The notes under the pieces are model-generated. The model was not told the origin of the DNA. It ran no database searches and was given only the letters and a program-made list of their open reading frames with translations. A program made the position numbers and the translations under genes. Positions 1 through 7,877 of a stretch of 64,000 nucleotides of DNA are shown piece by piece (positions within the stretch are counted from its first letter, which is position 1; each line of letters begins with the position of its first letter). The stretch is from CAXSBR01 sp964236495 (GTDB taxonomy: Bacteria > Actinomycetota > Actinomycetes > Mycobacteriales > Jatrophihabitantaceae): positions 1 to 64,000 of the forward strand of contig CAXSBR010000001.1 of NCBI GenBank assembly GCA_964236495.1, in the 5' to 3' direction.

Positions 1-198
1 CTGTGTTCGCTATGTCCAGAGACACCGTTCGGGATGTCCTGAACCAGCACACCCTCGCCAGCTCTTCTTTCGCCAGGTTCGAACTCGCAATTGGGGCCTT
101 GGCCGGCCGACGCCGGGCACCGTTCTACGACCGCCGGGCGGGTCATCAAGCAGCAGCGTCCGTAGCTACATTCGGATGCATGACGACGATGCCTGCTC

Positions 199-1023
199 GT
201 GCCTGAAGGCCACACGATCCACCGCCTCGCGCGCGACCAGCAGAAGCTGTTCGGCGGACAGGCGCTGCGGGTCAGCAGCCCACAGGGACGGTTCGAGGCG
301 GGTGCGGCGCTGCTCGACGGCCGGGTGCTGTGGCGCACCGAGGCGTTCGGCAAGCACCTGTTCCACCACTACGTCGGGGCGCCCGTGCTGCACGTGCATC
401 TGGGCTTGTACGGCAAGTTCACTACCGGCGCCCTCACCGCTGACAGCCCGCAACCGCCCGAGCCACGCGGCGCGCTGCGCCTGCGGCTGCGCGCGCCAGA
501 CACCTGGTCCGACCTGCGCGGGCCGACGGCGTGCGAACTGCTCGAACCTGCCGAGCGCAAGGATCTGTTGGCACGGCTGGGCCCGGACCCGCTGCGCGCG
601 GACGCCGATCCCGGCGCGGCGTACGCGCGGATCAGCCGCAGCCGGACCGTCATGGCAGCTCTGTTGATGGATCAAGCGGTCCTGGCTGGCATCGGGAACG
701 TCTACCGCGCTGAGCTGCTGTTCCGGCACCGGGTCGACCCGTACCTGCCCGGCCGCGAGCTGCGCCCCGACGTGTGGGCAGCCATCTGGGCCGATCTCGT
801 CCCGCTCATGCAGGCCGGGGTGCGCGCCGGTCGGATCGTCACGGTCCGCACCGAGGACCGGGTTCGCAAGCGCGGCACGGTGAACCGGGCCGAGGCCAAC
901 TACGTCTATCGCCGTACCGGGCTGCCGTGTCGCATCTGCAGCACCGAGATCCGCACCGAGGTGCTGGTGGGGCGCAACCTGTTCTGGTGCCCGTTCTGTC
1001 AGGCACCGGGATCGCAGGGCTGA
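199..1023 (+). CDS. Fpg/Nei-family DNA glycosylase (endonuclease VIII-like)
   Basis: Base-excision repair glycosylase/AP lyase of 274 residues, the usual family length. The protein begins MPEGHTIHRLA: after removal of Met, Pro2 is the expected Schiff-base nucleophile and Glu3 the catalytic acid. A conserved Lys lies in the FGKHLFHH segment near residue 55. The helix-two-turn-helix region carries the AGIGNVYRAELL motif. The C-terminus holds a zinc finger with paired cysteines (CRIC ... CPFC) that closes just before the stop. The start is a GTG. The NVYRAE sequence and the MPEGHTI N-terminus fit the Nei/Nei2 branch better than Fpg (MutM). It is isolated on the plus strand and converges with the fetB-plsC pair. 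Confidence 0.93.
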   Translation: MPEGHTIHRLARDQQKLFGGQALRVSSPQGRFEAGAALLDGRVLWRTEAFGKHLFHHYVGAPVLHVHLGLYGKFTTGALTADSPQPPEPRGALRLRLRAPDTWSDLRGPTACELLEPAERKDLLARLGPDPLRADADPGAAYARISRSRTVMAALLMDQAVLAGIGNVYRAELLFRHRVDPYLPGRELRPDVWAAIWADLVPLMQAGVRAGRIVTVRTEDRVRKRGTVNRAEANYVYRRTGLPCRICSTEIRTEVLVGRNLFWCPFCQAPGSQG

Positions 1024-1099
1024 TCGGGGTCGTACCGGGCACGGCTACGCGAGGCCGCATCGCCTCCAGGGGAACTCCGAACATCCAAGCCGCCGCCCT

Positions 1100-1849
1100 T
1101 CACCGGCTGTCCTCGGGCGCCGTCGGCAGGACGGCCGGCGCGCCCAGCAGGTAGGTCACCGCCACCGCGGTGAGGATCTGCGCCGCCATCAGCCCGACCA
1201 GCACCGCCAGCTGGAACCGAGCCGCGGCGACCGGGCTGGCCCCGCCGAGCAGGGCGCCGACGAAGGCGCCTGGCAGTGTCACCAGACCGACGGTGCGGGT
1301 CTGGTCCAATCCTGGAACCAGCGCCTCGGCCGCCGCTCTGCGGGCGACGTCGTGCACCGCCTGACGCGGCGAGGCGCCGAGCGACAGCCACGCCTCGATC
1401 TCCTCGCGGCGCCGGCGCAGACCTTCCAGCAGATGCCGGCCGGCCAGGGTTGCCGCCGTCATGCTGCCGCCGATGACGATGCCCGACACCGCCACCAGGG
1501 TGCGCACGTTACGGTCCAGCGTGAGCAGCCCGACAATGACGCCGATGACTACCCCGGCACCCAATGCGCAAGCCGGTAGCACTGCCCGCAGCGGCCGGTC
1601 CAGCCCCTTCAGGCGCCCGGTCGCGGTGTAGACCGCGACACCGAACATCACCGCGATCAGCACCACGCTGGTGATCGGTGCAGCGAAGACTCCGCGCAGC
1701 GCCGCCGCCACAATGGCCAGTTGGGCCACCGCCCGCACAGCGGCGACGACCTGGGCGACGCCGACGCCGATACCGAACGTCTGCGACGTCAAGGCAGCAA
1801 TGCCGAGCAGAACGCCACATCCCAGCGCCAGCCGGACCCACTCGTTCAC
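1100..1849 (-). CDS. FetB-like (UPF0014) ABC transporter permease
   Basis: Integral membrane protein of 249 residues with about seven hydrophobic segments. It matches the UPF0014/FetB family, whose E. coli member is an iron-export permease. Typical family sequences are the early VRAVAQLAIVAAAL helix, VSGIVIGGSMTAATLA and the central cytoplasmic stretch EEIEAWLSLGASPRQA followed by TVGLVTLPGAFVGALLGG. The GTG start overlaps the stop of the upstream acyltransferase by four bases (GTGA), so the two are translationally coupled. No FetA-type ATPase lies next to it, so the ATP-binding partner must be elsewhere or the substrate differs. Iron export is an inference from the family. Confidence 0.85.
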   Translation of the reverse strand: MNEWVRLALGCGVLLGIAALTSQTFGIGVGVAQVVAAVRAVAQLAIVAAALRGVFAAPITSVVLIAVMFGVAVYTATGRLKGLDRPLRAVLPACALGAGVVIGVIVGLLTLDRNVRTLVAVSGIVIGGSMTAATLAGRHLLEGLRRRREEIEAWLSLGASPRQAVHDVARRAAAEALVPGLDQTRTVGLVTLPGAFVGALLGGASPVAAARFQLAVLVGLMAAQILTAVAVTYLLGAPAVLPTAPEDSR

Positions 1850-2511
1850 GGCAGCTGGGTCGCGCGCAGTCTCGCCTGCTTCCGAGCCCGACCGGGCATC
1901 GCGTACGGCGCCTGGGACCGGATCTCGGTCATGCTGCGCTTCATCAGCGACATTGCGCTCTCGTCATCGCCACGCCGGCCGCCAGCAGGCTCGAAGAAGG
2001 TGACCGTGATGCGCGGGCGCCGTGGAAAGCGGACGATCTCCACTGCTCCGGTCAGCGCGACGCAGAGGAGCGTCGCCTCGGGAACCGCCATCATGATTCG
2101 CCCGCCGCCGCTGTGTACCCGCATCGTGCGGCCGCGAGAGGTGGTGCCTTCGGCGAAGATGCCGACGCAGGCGCCGCCGCGCAGCGCAGTTATCGCGGCC
2201 TCCAACGCTTGCAGGTCGCCGCGTCCTCGTTCGACCGGGATCTGGCGCATACCGACGAGCACTCTCGAAACGATCGGGTTCTTCCACAGTGACGACTTGG
2301 CCAGCGCGCGGATCTGCCGACGTCGGTAAGCGGCAATTCCGATTATCACCGGATCCCAGTGGCTGTCGTGGTTGGAGATCAGCAGCACCGGGCCGTCGGG
2401 AATCAGGTCGGCGCCGACGACCTCGAGCCGTCCCCACCATCGCACGATCGGCGTTGCGGCGAGCAGAACTGCCCGATAGGCCGGCGTCATGGCTTCGCGG
2501 GTCACCGGCAC
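1846..2511 (-). CDS. 1-acyl-sn-glycerol-3-phosphate acyltransferase family protein (PlsC-like)
   Basis: Lysophospholipid acyltransferase family protein of 221 residues, expected at the inner face of the membrane. The catalytic HX4D motif is present as NHDSHWD (His48 to Asp53). A block III acyl-acceptor motif reads FAEGTTSRG, with Phe-Ala where many PlsC proteins have Phe-Pro. The family transfers an acyl chain to lysophosphatidate or related lipids; the exact acceptor here is unknown. The start is a GTG with the alternative ATG seven codons further in. Its 3' end overlaps the fetB-like gene by four bases. Confidence 0.87.
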   Translation of the reverse strand: MPVTREAMTPAYRAVLLAATPIVRWWGRLEVVGADLIPDGPVLLISNHDSHWDPVIIGIAAYRRRQIRALAKSSLWKNPIVSRVLVGMRQIPVERGRGDLQALEAAITALRGGACVGIFAEGTTSRGRTMRVHSGGGRIMMAVPEATLLCVALTGAVEIVRFPRRPRITVTFFEPAGGRRGDDESAMSLMKRSMTEIRSQAPYAMPGRARKQARLRATQLP

Positions 2512-2663
2512 ATGATGGCAGCTACGGCGTGGTTCGTGCGACCCTGCTCGCCCCGAACCAGCTTCGCCGCGATGAACGCAGATGCGCCGAGACGGAGCAG
2601 AAGTGGCGCGGTAACGTGCGCAAGACGACCCAACCCGACAACGACTAGCAGGAGGCTGCCGCG

Positions 2664-2777
2664 GTGAAGCTTCTGATGGCGCTGATCATCATCGTGCTGC
2701 TACTAGCGGGCCTGCTCGCGGTGTTGGTGTTCGGGCTCAAGCAGCGCGTGCGCAGCCGACGCGACGGCGGCTTGTGA
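2664..2777 (+). CDS. 37-residue single-pass membrane peptide
   Basis: A small gene below the usual length cut-off. It has a strong Shine-Dalgarno (AGGAGG, 2650-2655) eight bases before a GTG start. The peptide has one long hydrophobic helix (about residues 3-24, rich in Leu, Ile, Val) followed by a strongly basic tail (KQRVRSRRDGG). This predicts an N-out or N-in single-span protein with its arginine-rich end in the cytoplasm. It is divergent from plsC and converges on the ABC permease. I do not recognise a family. The ribosome site and the coherent amphipathic design are the reasons for calling it. Confidence 0.5.
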   Translation: MKLLMALIIIVLLLAGLLAVLVFGLKQRVRSRRDGGL

Positions 2778-2861
2778 CCTCGGCCTGATTGGCTTCGCCT
2801 GCACTGTTTGGCGTCGCCAACCTCATCGCCGTGTAGCTCGCCGGGTCGAACAGTCGATCCA

Positions 2862-3899
2862 TCAGGTGATGTCGCGGCGGCGGAACGATGCTACAGCTGC
2901 AGCTACGACGACTCCCACGTAGATCAGGATGATGACGCCCCCGCGCAGGTTGCTCAGATGCACATATTGAGGGCTGTACTCACCGGTTCGTCGATCCAGA
3001 TGGTCGAAGGCCAACCGAAGGCCGTGCCGCTGAACCCAGGCCGCGATGTTGTTGGTGAGCAGGTAGGGCTGCCAGCGCGGTCGAAGCGCGTGCACCGCGT
3101 TCTCTATAACAGCGAAGTACAGGAATCCGAAGCCGAACGCCGCCGCGGAGGTGCGAATCAGCTGCGCGATGCCGAATCCGAGCAGCGCGGTCGCCACCGC
3201 CAGCAGCGTCAGGCGCAGCTGCAGTAGGTTCGCCTCACCGGCGGAGTAGTAGTCCGATGTGGGCGACGGCGGAAACGTCGAGCCTCGGTGGCTCAGCAAG
3301 AAGCGCCCGATGCCCGCCCAGCTCAGCTGGAGCAGTGCTGCGATTGCAAGCATCACCGCGAGCAGCGCCAGTGCCTTGGCACCGAGTAGCCGCAGGCGGC
3401 GAGGCTCCCAGAACAGCCACGCCACGATGTTGCGACTGGACCACTCCGCACCGATGAACGTGGCACCGATCAGAAATCCGATTGCGGCTGTGCCGACGCC
3501 CAGCACGGTGGCAGCATTGGTGAACACGGCGGGGCTCATCGGCCGCACCGAGAGGAAGCCATCGACCGGGAACTGCTCGTCCAGTGGCGGCCCGCACTGC
3601 TCGTCTACGTTGTCCGGAGCAGCGCTTTTGACGCACTGGTCGTAGGAGGGCTGGCTCTGTTTGATCAGCCGCGCTCGCTCTGCAGTGGCGTTCGCACGAT
3701 CCTGGGCGGTGATCCGGCGGTAATGATTCTGGACGACGAATACGAGCACGACGTAGCCGATGACGAGTAGCGCCAGCAGCACGACCAGAGCGCGGCGCGC
3801 GAAGAACCGGCGTACCTCGACAGTGAACAACCGCAGAAACGATGGCGCTCGAACAGCAGCGGACGCTCCTGCGGCGGCAACTGAACTTGTCGAGCTCAT
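2862..3899 (-). CDS. ABC-2 type transporter permease
   Basis: Permease of 345 residues. The first transmembrane helix (about residues 38-58) is followed by a large extracytoplasmic loop of roughly 75 residues, containing two cysteines and the sequence DEQFPVDGF. Five further helices follow. This is the topology of ABC-2 exporters. The start ATG overlaps the end of the upstream ATPase gene by four bases, so this is a coupled two-gene exporter. The substrate cannot be read from the sequence. Drug, lipid or peptide export are all possible. Confidence 0.85.
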   Translation of the reverse strand: MSSTSSVAAAGASAAVRAPSFLRLFTVEVRRFFARRALVVLLALLVIGYVVLVFVVQNHYRRITAQDRANATAERARLIKQSQPSYDQCVKSAAPDNVDEQCGPPLDEQFPVDGFLSVRPMSPAVFTNAATVLGVGTAAIGFLIGATFIGAEWSSRNIVAWLFWEPRRLRLLGAKALALLAVMLAIAALLQLSWAGIGRFLLSHRGSTFPPSPTSDYYSAGEANLLQLRLTLLAVATALLGFGIAQLIRTSAAAFGFGFLYFAVIENAVHALRPRWQPYLLTNNIAAWVQRHGLRLAFDHLDRRTGEYSPQYVHLSNLRGGVIILIYVGVVVAAAVASFRRRDIT

Positions 3900-4894
3900 C
3901 GAGCCCCGCTCGTCGGGTCGGCATTGCGCTGTAGTGAACGCGGCGTCTGGGCAGTCGGTCCGGCGTCCGCCGAAGCCGCCGCGGACGTCAGCTCGAGAAA
4001 GACGTCCTCCAGAGCCGCCGCCAGCGGAGTCAGTTCGCTGAGATAGATGCCGGCATCACTGAGCAGCTTGGTGACGCGCGCGCCGTCGTCCACCGAGCCC
4101 ACTCGCAGCACGCCGGCATCGTCTTCGGGTTGGCGCGACGTCGGTAGACCTGCGGCGGCCAGCACCGCCCCTGCTCGCGCGGCGTCAGGCACTCGCAGTC
4201 GGAACTCGCCGCTGGAGCGCGACGCGAGCAGTTCGCTCACCGTGCCCTGCGATATCACCGCACCTCTGCTCATGATCGCCACCCGGTCGCACACCTGCTG
4301 AACCTCGTTGAGCTGATGCGAGGAAAGCAGCACCGTCACTCCGCTCGCGCCCAGGTGCCGGATCAGCTCGCGCATCTCTCGGATGCCGGCGGCGTCGAGG
4401 CCGTTTCCGGGTTCGTCGAGGATGAGCAGCGTCGGATTTTTCAGCAGTGCCGCAGCGATGCCCAGACGCTGCTTCATCCCCAGCGAGTAGCCCTTCACGC
4501 GCTCGTCCGCGCGCTCGCGCAGAGCGACGAATTCCAGCATCTCCTCCACTCGGGTCAACGCAATGTCGCTGGCGCGGGCCAGCAACGTGAGATTGCGCCG
4601 CCCGGTGAAAGCGGGAAAGAACAGCGGCGTCTCCACCAGGGCGCCCACCTGGCCGATGATCTTGGGCAGGTCGGTCGGGACGGGGTGGCCGAGCATGGCG
4701 AGTGTGCCGGCGTCGGGGCGGACCAGGCCCAGCAGCATTCGAATGGTCGTCGTCTTGCCTGAGCCGTTCGGGCCGAGGAAGCCGAAGACGCCACCTTCGT
4801 CAACGGTGAGATCGAGGTTGCGCACCGCTCGCTCATCCGGTTTGCGCCAGCGGCGGTAGGTCTTGCTCACGCCGGACAGTTCGATGACCGCCAT
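3896..4894 (-). CDS. ABC transporter ATP-binding protein
   Basis: ATPase of 332 residues in the DrrA/CcmA class of ABC-2 exporters. It has Walker A GPNGSGKTTT, an LSGG-type signature SLGMKQRLGIAA, and Walker B LLILDEPGNGLD followed by the H-loop SSHQL. A C-terminal domain of about 100 residues follows the nucleotide-binding domain, as in exporters of this class. I chose the ATG at 4894 (MAVIELSGV) because it has an AGGGGG ribosome site about eight bases upstream and the family begins there. The frame stays open for 32 more codons upstream, rich in His and Arg, which look untranslated. The gene is coupled to the permease. Confidence 0.92.
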   Translation of the reverse strand: MAVIELSGVSKTYRRWRKPDERAVRNLDLTVDEGGVFGFLGPNGSGKTTTIRMLLGLVRPDAGTLAMLGHPVPTDLPKIIGQVGALVETPLFFPAFTGRRNLTLLARASDIALTRVEEMLEFVALRERADERVKGYSLGMKQRLGIAAALLKNPTLLILDEPGNGLDAAGIREMRELIRHLGASGVTVLLSSHQLNEVQQVCDRVAIMSRGAVISQGTVSELLASRSSGEFRLRVPDAARAGAVLAAAGLPTSRQPEDDAGVLRVGSVDDGARVTKLLSDAGIYLSELTPLAAALEDVFLELTSAAASADAGPTAQTPRSLQRNADPTSGAR

Positions 4895-4991
4895 CGCCGG
4901 ACCCCCTGTCGTTGCTGGATCGGACCACCGGTGGCGATGGCGATGGCAGTCATTCTGCCGCCCTACGTGGGCGTGCACGGTAGCCGGCATC

Positions 4992-5144
4992 CTACGGGCT
5001 CCGCTCCTCCCTCCTTCGTCGGTCGATGCTCACCCGCTGCGCCCTCTACGGGCTCCGCTCCTCCCTCCTTCGTCGGTCGATGCTCACCCGCTGCGCCCTC
5101 TACGGGCTCCGCTCCTCCCTCCTTCGTCGGTCGATGCTCACCCG
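4992..5144. repeat. 54-bp tandem repeat array, 2.8 copies (locus A)
   Basis: Three head-to-tail copies with an exact 54-base period begin at 4992, 5046 and 5100. The third stops after about 45 bases. The copies are essentially identical and contain the core CTCCTTCGTCGGTCGATGCT. They fill most of the 306-base stretch between the ABC ATPase start (4894) and the phosphatase start. The period is a multiple of three, so all frames stay open across it, but nothing suggests that it is translated. The same unit, inverted and slightly diverged, occurs at 15359-15502. Confidence 0.95.
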
Positions 5145-5200
5145 CACACACTCGCGCGATCCGGGCGGACGCGCCGCCATCGACGTGGCTTGACGTCGAT

Positions 5201-6067
5201 ATGCCGTTCGACCAGCCGGCGAACCCAGGCGTGGGTAGGGTCGCGAAGGTGGGCGTCTCGCAACTGATCCTGGTCAGGCACGGCGAAAGTACGGCCAACG
5301 TCGCCCGCGAGCAGGCCGAATCCAGCGGCGCCGAAGTGATTGCCGTGGAGTGTCGCGACGCCGATGTGCCGTTGTCCCAGCTGGGCTTCACACAGGCCGA
5401 AGCCGTCGGTCGCTGGCTCGCCGAACAGCCCGCCGACGCAGCGCCGACGATGGCGTGGTCCTCGCCCTACCTTCGCGCTCGCGCCACCGCCGGCACCGCC
5501 TTGGATACCTGGTCGGCTCTCGGCGGCCCGGGAATCGGCATACGAGTCGACGAGCGCCTGCGCGACAAGGAGTTGGGCATCCTGGACACGTTGACGATGG
5601 CGGGCATCGTGGCCCGTTTTCCGGCGGAGGCCGAACGGCGGCGAAGGGTAGGCAAGTTCTACTACCGGGCTCCGGGCGGTGAGTCCTGGGCCGACCTCGT
5701 GCTCCGAATCCGCTCGGTCCTGGTGGACCTCGATCGAGTTGCTGACGGTCAGCGAATAATGATTGTCACCCACGACGCGATGGTGCAGTTGTTCCGCTAC
5801 GTCTGCCAAGAGCTCGACGAGCCGGCGTTGCTCGAACTCGCCCGCGCCAACCCCATCGGCAACGCCTCCATCACCCGCTTGGTCCAGTCCGATCCCGGCG
5901 CGTGGTCCATCGCCGAGTTCAACAGCGACGACCATCTCGTAGTGGGCGGGCGCGATCTACGCACCGAGCACTGCGGTGGTCAGCCTGATCCGCAGGAGAC
6001 GGCCCCGCAGGCAGCAGCGGATACTTCCCGGCCGGCCACGCTCGTCACTACTCCGGCAGCGAGCTGA
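5201..6067 (+). CDS. Histidine phosphatase family protein
   Basis: Phosphoglycerate-mutase-like histidine phosphatase. The catalytic RHG box reads LILVRHGES near the N-terminus and the second histidine lies in MIVTHDAMVQ. The conserved catalytic arginine/Glu block is SSPYLRARATAGTAL. The length is 288 residues from the ATG at 5201. A GTG at 5249 (MGVSQLILVRHGES) would begin just before the RHG box, as most relatives do, and is an equally good start. The frame is open far upstream through the 54-bp repeats, which should not be included. The last 40 residues (rich in Gln, Ala, Thr, Pro) look disordered. The substrate is unknown. Confidence 0.87.
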   Translation: MPFDQPANPGVGRVAKVGVSQLILVRHGESTANVAREQAESSGAEVIAVECRDADVPLSQLGFTQAEAVGRWLAEQPADAAPTMAWSSPYLRARATAGTALDTWSALGGPGIGIRVDERLRDKELGILDTLTMAGIVARFPAEAERRRRVGKFYYRAPGGESWADLVLRIRSVLVDLDRVADGQRIMIVTHDAMVQLFRYVCQELDEPALLELARANPIGNASITRLVQSDPGAWSIAEFNSDDHLVVGGRDLRTEHCGGQPDPQETAPQAAADTSRPATLVTTPAAS

Positions 6068-6087
6068 GCCGACCGGAGTACGCCCGC

Positions 6088-6108
6088 GATGAGCGCTTGC
6101 GCGAAGAG
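6088..6108. repeat. 21-bp dispersed repeat, copy 1
   Basis: Begins GATGAGCGCTTGCGCG, 21 bases after the histidine phosphatase stop and nine before the DUF72 start. It matches the element at 22063-22083 at 18 of 21 positions. Two copies in 64 kb at equivalent between-gene positions suggest a small repeat family. Confidence 0.55.
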
Positions 6109-6117
6109 CCATAGTCG

Positions 6118-6969
6118 GTGAGCAACGTCCGGATTGGGATCTCGGGCTGGACCTACGCTCCGTGGCGAGGCGTCTTCTACCCCGCCAAGCTCGCCCACCG
6201 GCGCGAGTTGGAGTTTGCGTCGCGGCAGCTGAATTCGATCGAGGTCAACGGCACGTTCTACGCTCTACAGCGTCCGCACAGCTTCCATGCGTGGCGTGAG
6301 CAGACGCCTTCGGACTTCGTCTTCTCGGTGAAGGGCGGCCGGTTCATCACCCACATGAAGAAGTTGCGCGACGTCGACACGGCCCTGGCCAACTTCGTCG
6401 GCTCCGGCGTACTCGCGCTCGAGGACAAGCTCGGCCCACTGCTGTGGCAGCTGCCGCCCAACCTGGGCTTCGACGAGCACCGCCTTGAGAACTTCTTCGC
6501 GCGGCTGCCCCGCTCCACCGCCGAGGCCGCCTATCTCGCGCGGCGCCACGACGACCGCATCGACGCCCGCGCCTGGACGGCGACGGCGTCGGATCGGCCG
6601 ATGCGACACTGCCTCGAGGTTCGACATGACTCGTTCACCTCCGGCGGCGCGAGCGTGCCGGCGCTGCTGGACGTGCTGCGCCGCTGGCAGGTCGGGCTGG
6701 TGGTGGCCGACACCGCGGGCAAGTGGCCGCAGCTGTTCGACGTGACGGCTGATTTTGTCTACGTGCGGCTGCACGGTGCCGACGAGCTCTACGTCAGCGG
6801 GTACACGCCCGAGGCGTTGGACATCTGGGCGCAACGTGTACGCGGGTGGACGGCGCTGGATCTGGACGTCTACGTCTACTTCGACAACGACGTGAAGGTG
6901 CGGGCTCCCTTCGACGCCATGGCGTTGGCGCAGCGCCTCCACACCAGCACCACGCCCAACTGGCCGTAG
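6118..6969 (+). CDS. DUF72 domain-containing protein (YecE-like)
   Basis: DUF72 protein of 283 residues with a predicted TIM-barrel fold. Family signatures are the N-terminal IGISGWTYAPWRGVFYP, the NSIEVNGTFYALQRP segment, FSVKGGRFITHMKKL, the WQLPPNL strand and the late YFDNDVKVRAP. The biochemical role of the family is unsettled. The start is a GTG. The last 94 bases overlap the 3' end of the convergent PAP2 gene, and both reading frames look real to their ends. Confidence 0.9.
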   Translation: MSNVRIGISGWTYAPWRGVFYPAKLAHRRELEFASRQLNSIEVNGTFYALQRPHSFHAWREQTPSDFVFSVKGGRFITHMKKLRDVDTALANFVGSGVLALEDKLGPLLWQLPPNLGFDEHRLENFFARLPRSTAEAAYLARRHDDRIDARAWTATASDRPMRHCLEVRHDSFTSGGASVPALLDVLRRWQVGLVVADTAGKWPQLFDVTADFVYVRLHGADELYVSGYTPEALDIWAQRVRGWTALDLDVYVYFDNDVKVRAPFDAMALAQRLHTSTTPNWP

Positions 6970-7724
6970 CGCATCGCGATCAGCAGCGCGACCGCCACGA
7001 TCCCGTCGGCCCAGAAGTGGTTTGCGGTGCAGACGACGACGAGGATCGTTAGCACGCTGTGTGCGGGTCCCAGCCAGCGCCAGCGCCCGCCCAGCGTCCA
7101 GACGGCCCAGCCCACGAGCACCGCCCAGCCCACGTGCACCGAGGGCATCGCCGACAGTTGAGCGACGTTCCACGACCCGAACGCCACATATACCGACTGC
7201 CCGTAGCGTGCGGCGACATCGATGAAACCGTCGGTAGTCAGCAGTCGTGGCGGGGCTACCGGAATGAGTTGCACCAGCAAGGCCAGCGCCGTGAAGCCGG
7301 CCATCGTCGTGCGGATGTCGTAGTAGCGGTCACGATGTCGCAGGAACAGCCACACCAGGAAGACGCCCATCACGGTGAAGTGCATCAGCGCGTAGTACAG
7401 GTTGCTCGCCTGCGCCAGCAGAGGCCGGCCGGCGGCGAAGTCGATCAGGCGGCGTTCGTCGGGCAGATGCAGCCAGCGCTCGATGTCGAGGATGCGATGG
7501 CTGTGCCGAACAGCCAGCCGCGAGGCGGTTGCGTTGCTGACCAGTGACTTCGAGCCGGCAATGATCCAGAGCGCATCGAGCAGCAGCAGCAACCCGATCT
7601 CGCTGGCGAAGGGTGCTAGTCGCCGCCACTTCGTCGAGCTTGCCCGGCGCACCACTAGCGCCGCAGCCACCAGCACCACTCCCAGCACGATCGACTGGTG
7701 CTCGTCGAGGGAGTAGGTGCGCAC
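6876..7724 (-). CDS. PAP2-superfamily membrane phosphatase/phosphotransferase
   Basis: Integral membrane protein of 282 residues with about six helices. The PAP2 active-site motifs are in the inositolphosphotransferase (Aur1/Ipt1-like) form: MPSVHVGW in place of PSGH, and TANHFWADGIVA carrying the second catalytic His and Asp. An upstream APPRLL segment is the reduced first motif. Such proteins act on lipid phosphates at the outer face of the membrane or transfer polar head groups. The C-terminal 31 codons are antisense to the end of the DUF72 gene. It lies downstream of the six-cysteine secreted protein on the same strand, separated by a hairpin and a palindrome. Confidence 0.85.
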   Translation of the reverse strand: MRTYSLDEHQSIVLGVVLVAAALVVRRASSTKWRRLAPFASEIGLLLLLDALWIIAGSKSLVSNATASRLAVRHSHRILDIERWLHLPDERRLIDFAAGRPLLAQASNLYYALMHFTVMGVFLVWLFLRHRDRYYDIRTTMAGFTALALLVQLIPVAPPRLLTTDGFIDVAARYGQSVYVAFGSWNVAQLSAMPSVHVGWAVLVGWAVWTLGGRWRWLGPAHSVLTILVVVCTANHFWADGIVAVALLIAMRYGQLGVVLVWRRCANAMASKGARTFTSLSK

Positions 7725-7801
7725 GCCTGCAACTATTCCAGCGTGGCAACGACGGCTCTGGATGCCGGGTACTCACGGGCTCGGCTATGACATCTCAGCA
7801 C

Positions 7802-7823
7802 GACGCATGTCCGGACATGCGTC
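7802..7823. promoter_or_regulatory. Perfect 22-bp palindrome, possible operator
   Basis: GACGCATGTCC is followed directly by its exact reverse complement, giving a two-fold symmetric site without a spacer. It lies 78 bases upstream of the PAP2 gene start on the minus strand and abuts the hairpin at 7823-7850. Perfect symmetry without a loop suits a dimeric regulator better than RNA folding, but no family can be assigned. Confidence 0.4.
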
Positions 7824-7850
7824 AGGGTCACCGCCGAAGCGGTGACCCTG
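7823..7850 (-). terminator. 12-bp hairpin downstream of the six-cysteine protein gene
   Basis: A perfect 12-bp stem (CAGGGTCACCGC with its complement) closes a CGAA tetraloop, 27 bases beyond the stop of the minus-strand gene at 7878-9470. There is no following U-tract. This is common for actinobacterial terminators, but it leaves some doubt whether it ends transcription or only stabilises the 3' end. Confidence 0.6.
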
Positions 7851-7877
7851 ACGGTCTGGCTGGGTAGGTCCGCGCGA

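Noticed and set aside
3..206. 67-codon open frame at the left window edge
   Set aside because: Composition and lack of a ribosome site give no support, and the glycosylase start lies in its last codons. The first 198 bases may belong to a gene cut by the window edge, but I could not identify one.
4931..5200. N-terminal extension of the histidine phosphatase through the 54-bp repeats
   Set aside because: It would add three identical 18-residue units before the RHG box, unlike any family member, and no ribosome site precedes it.
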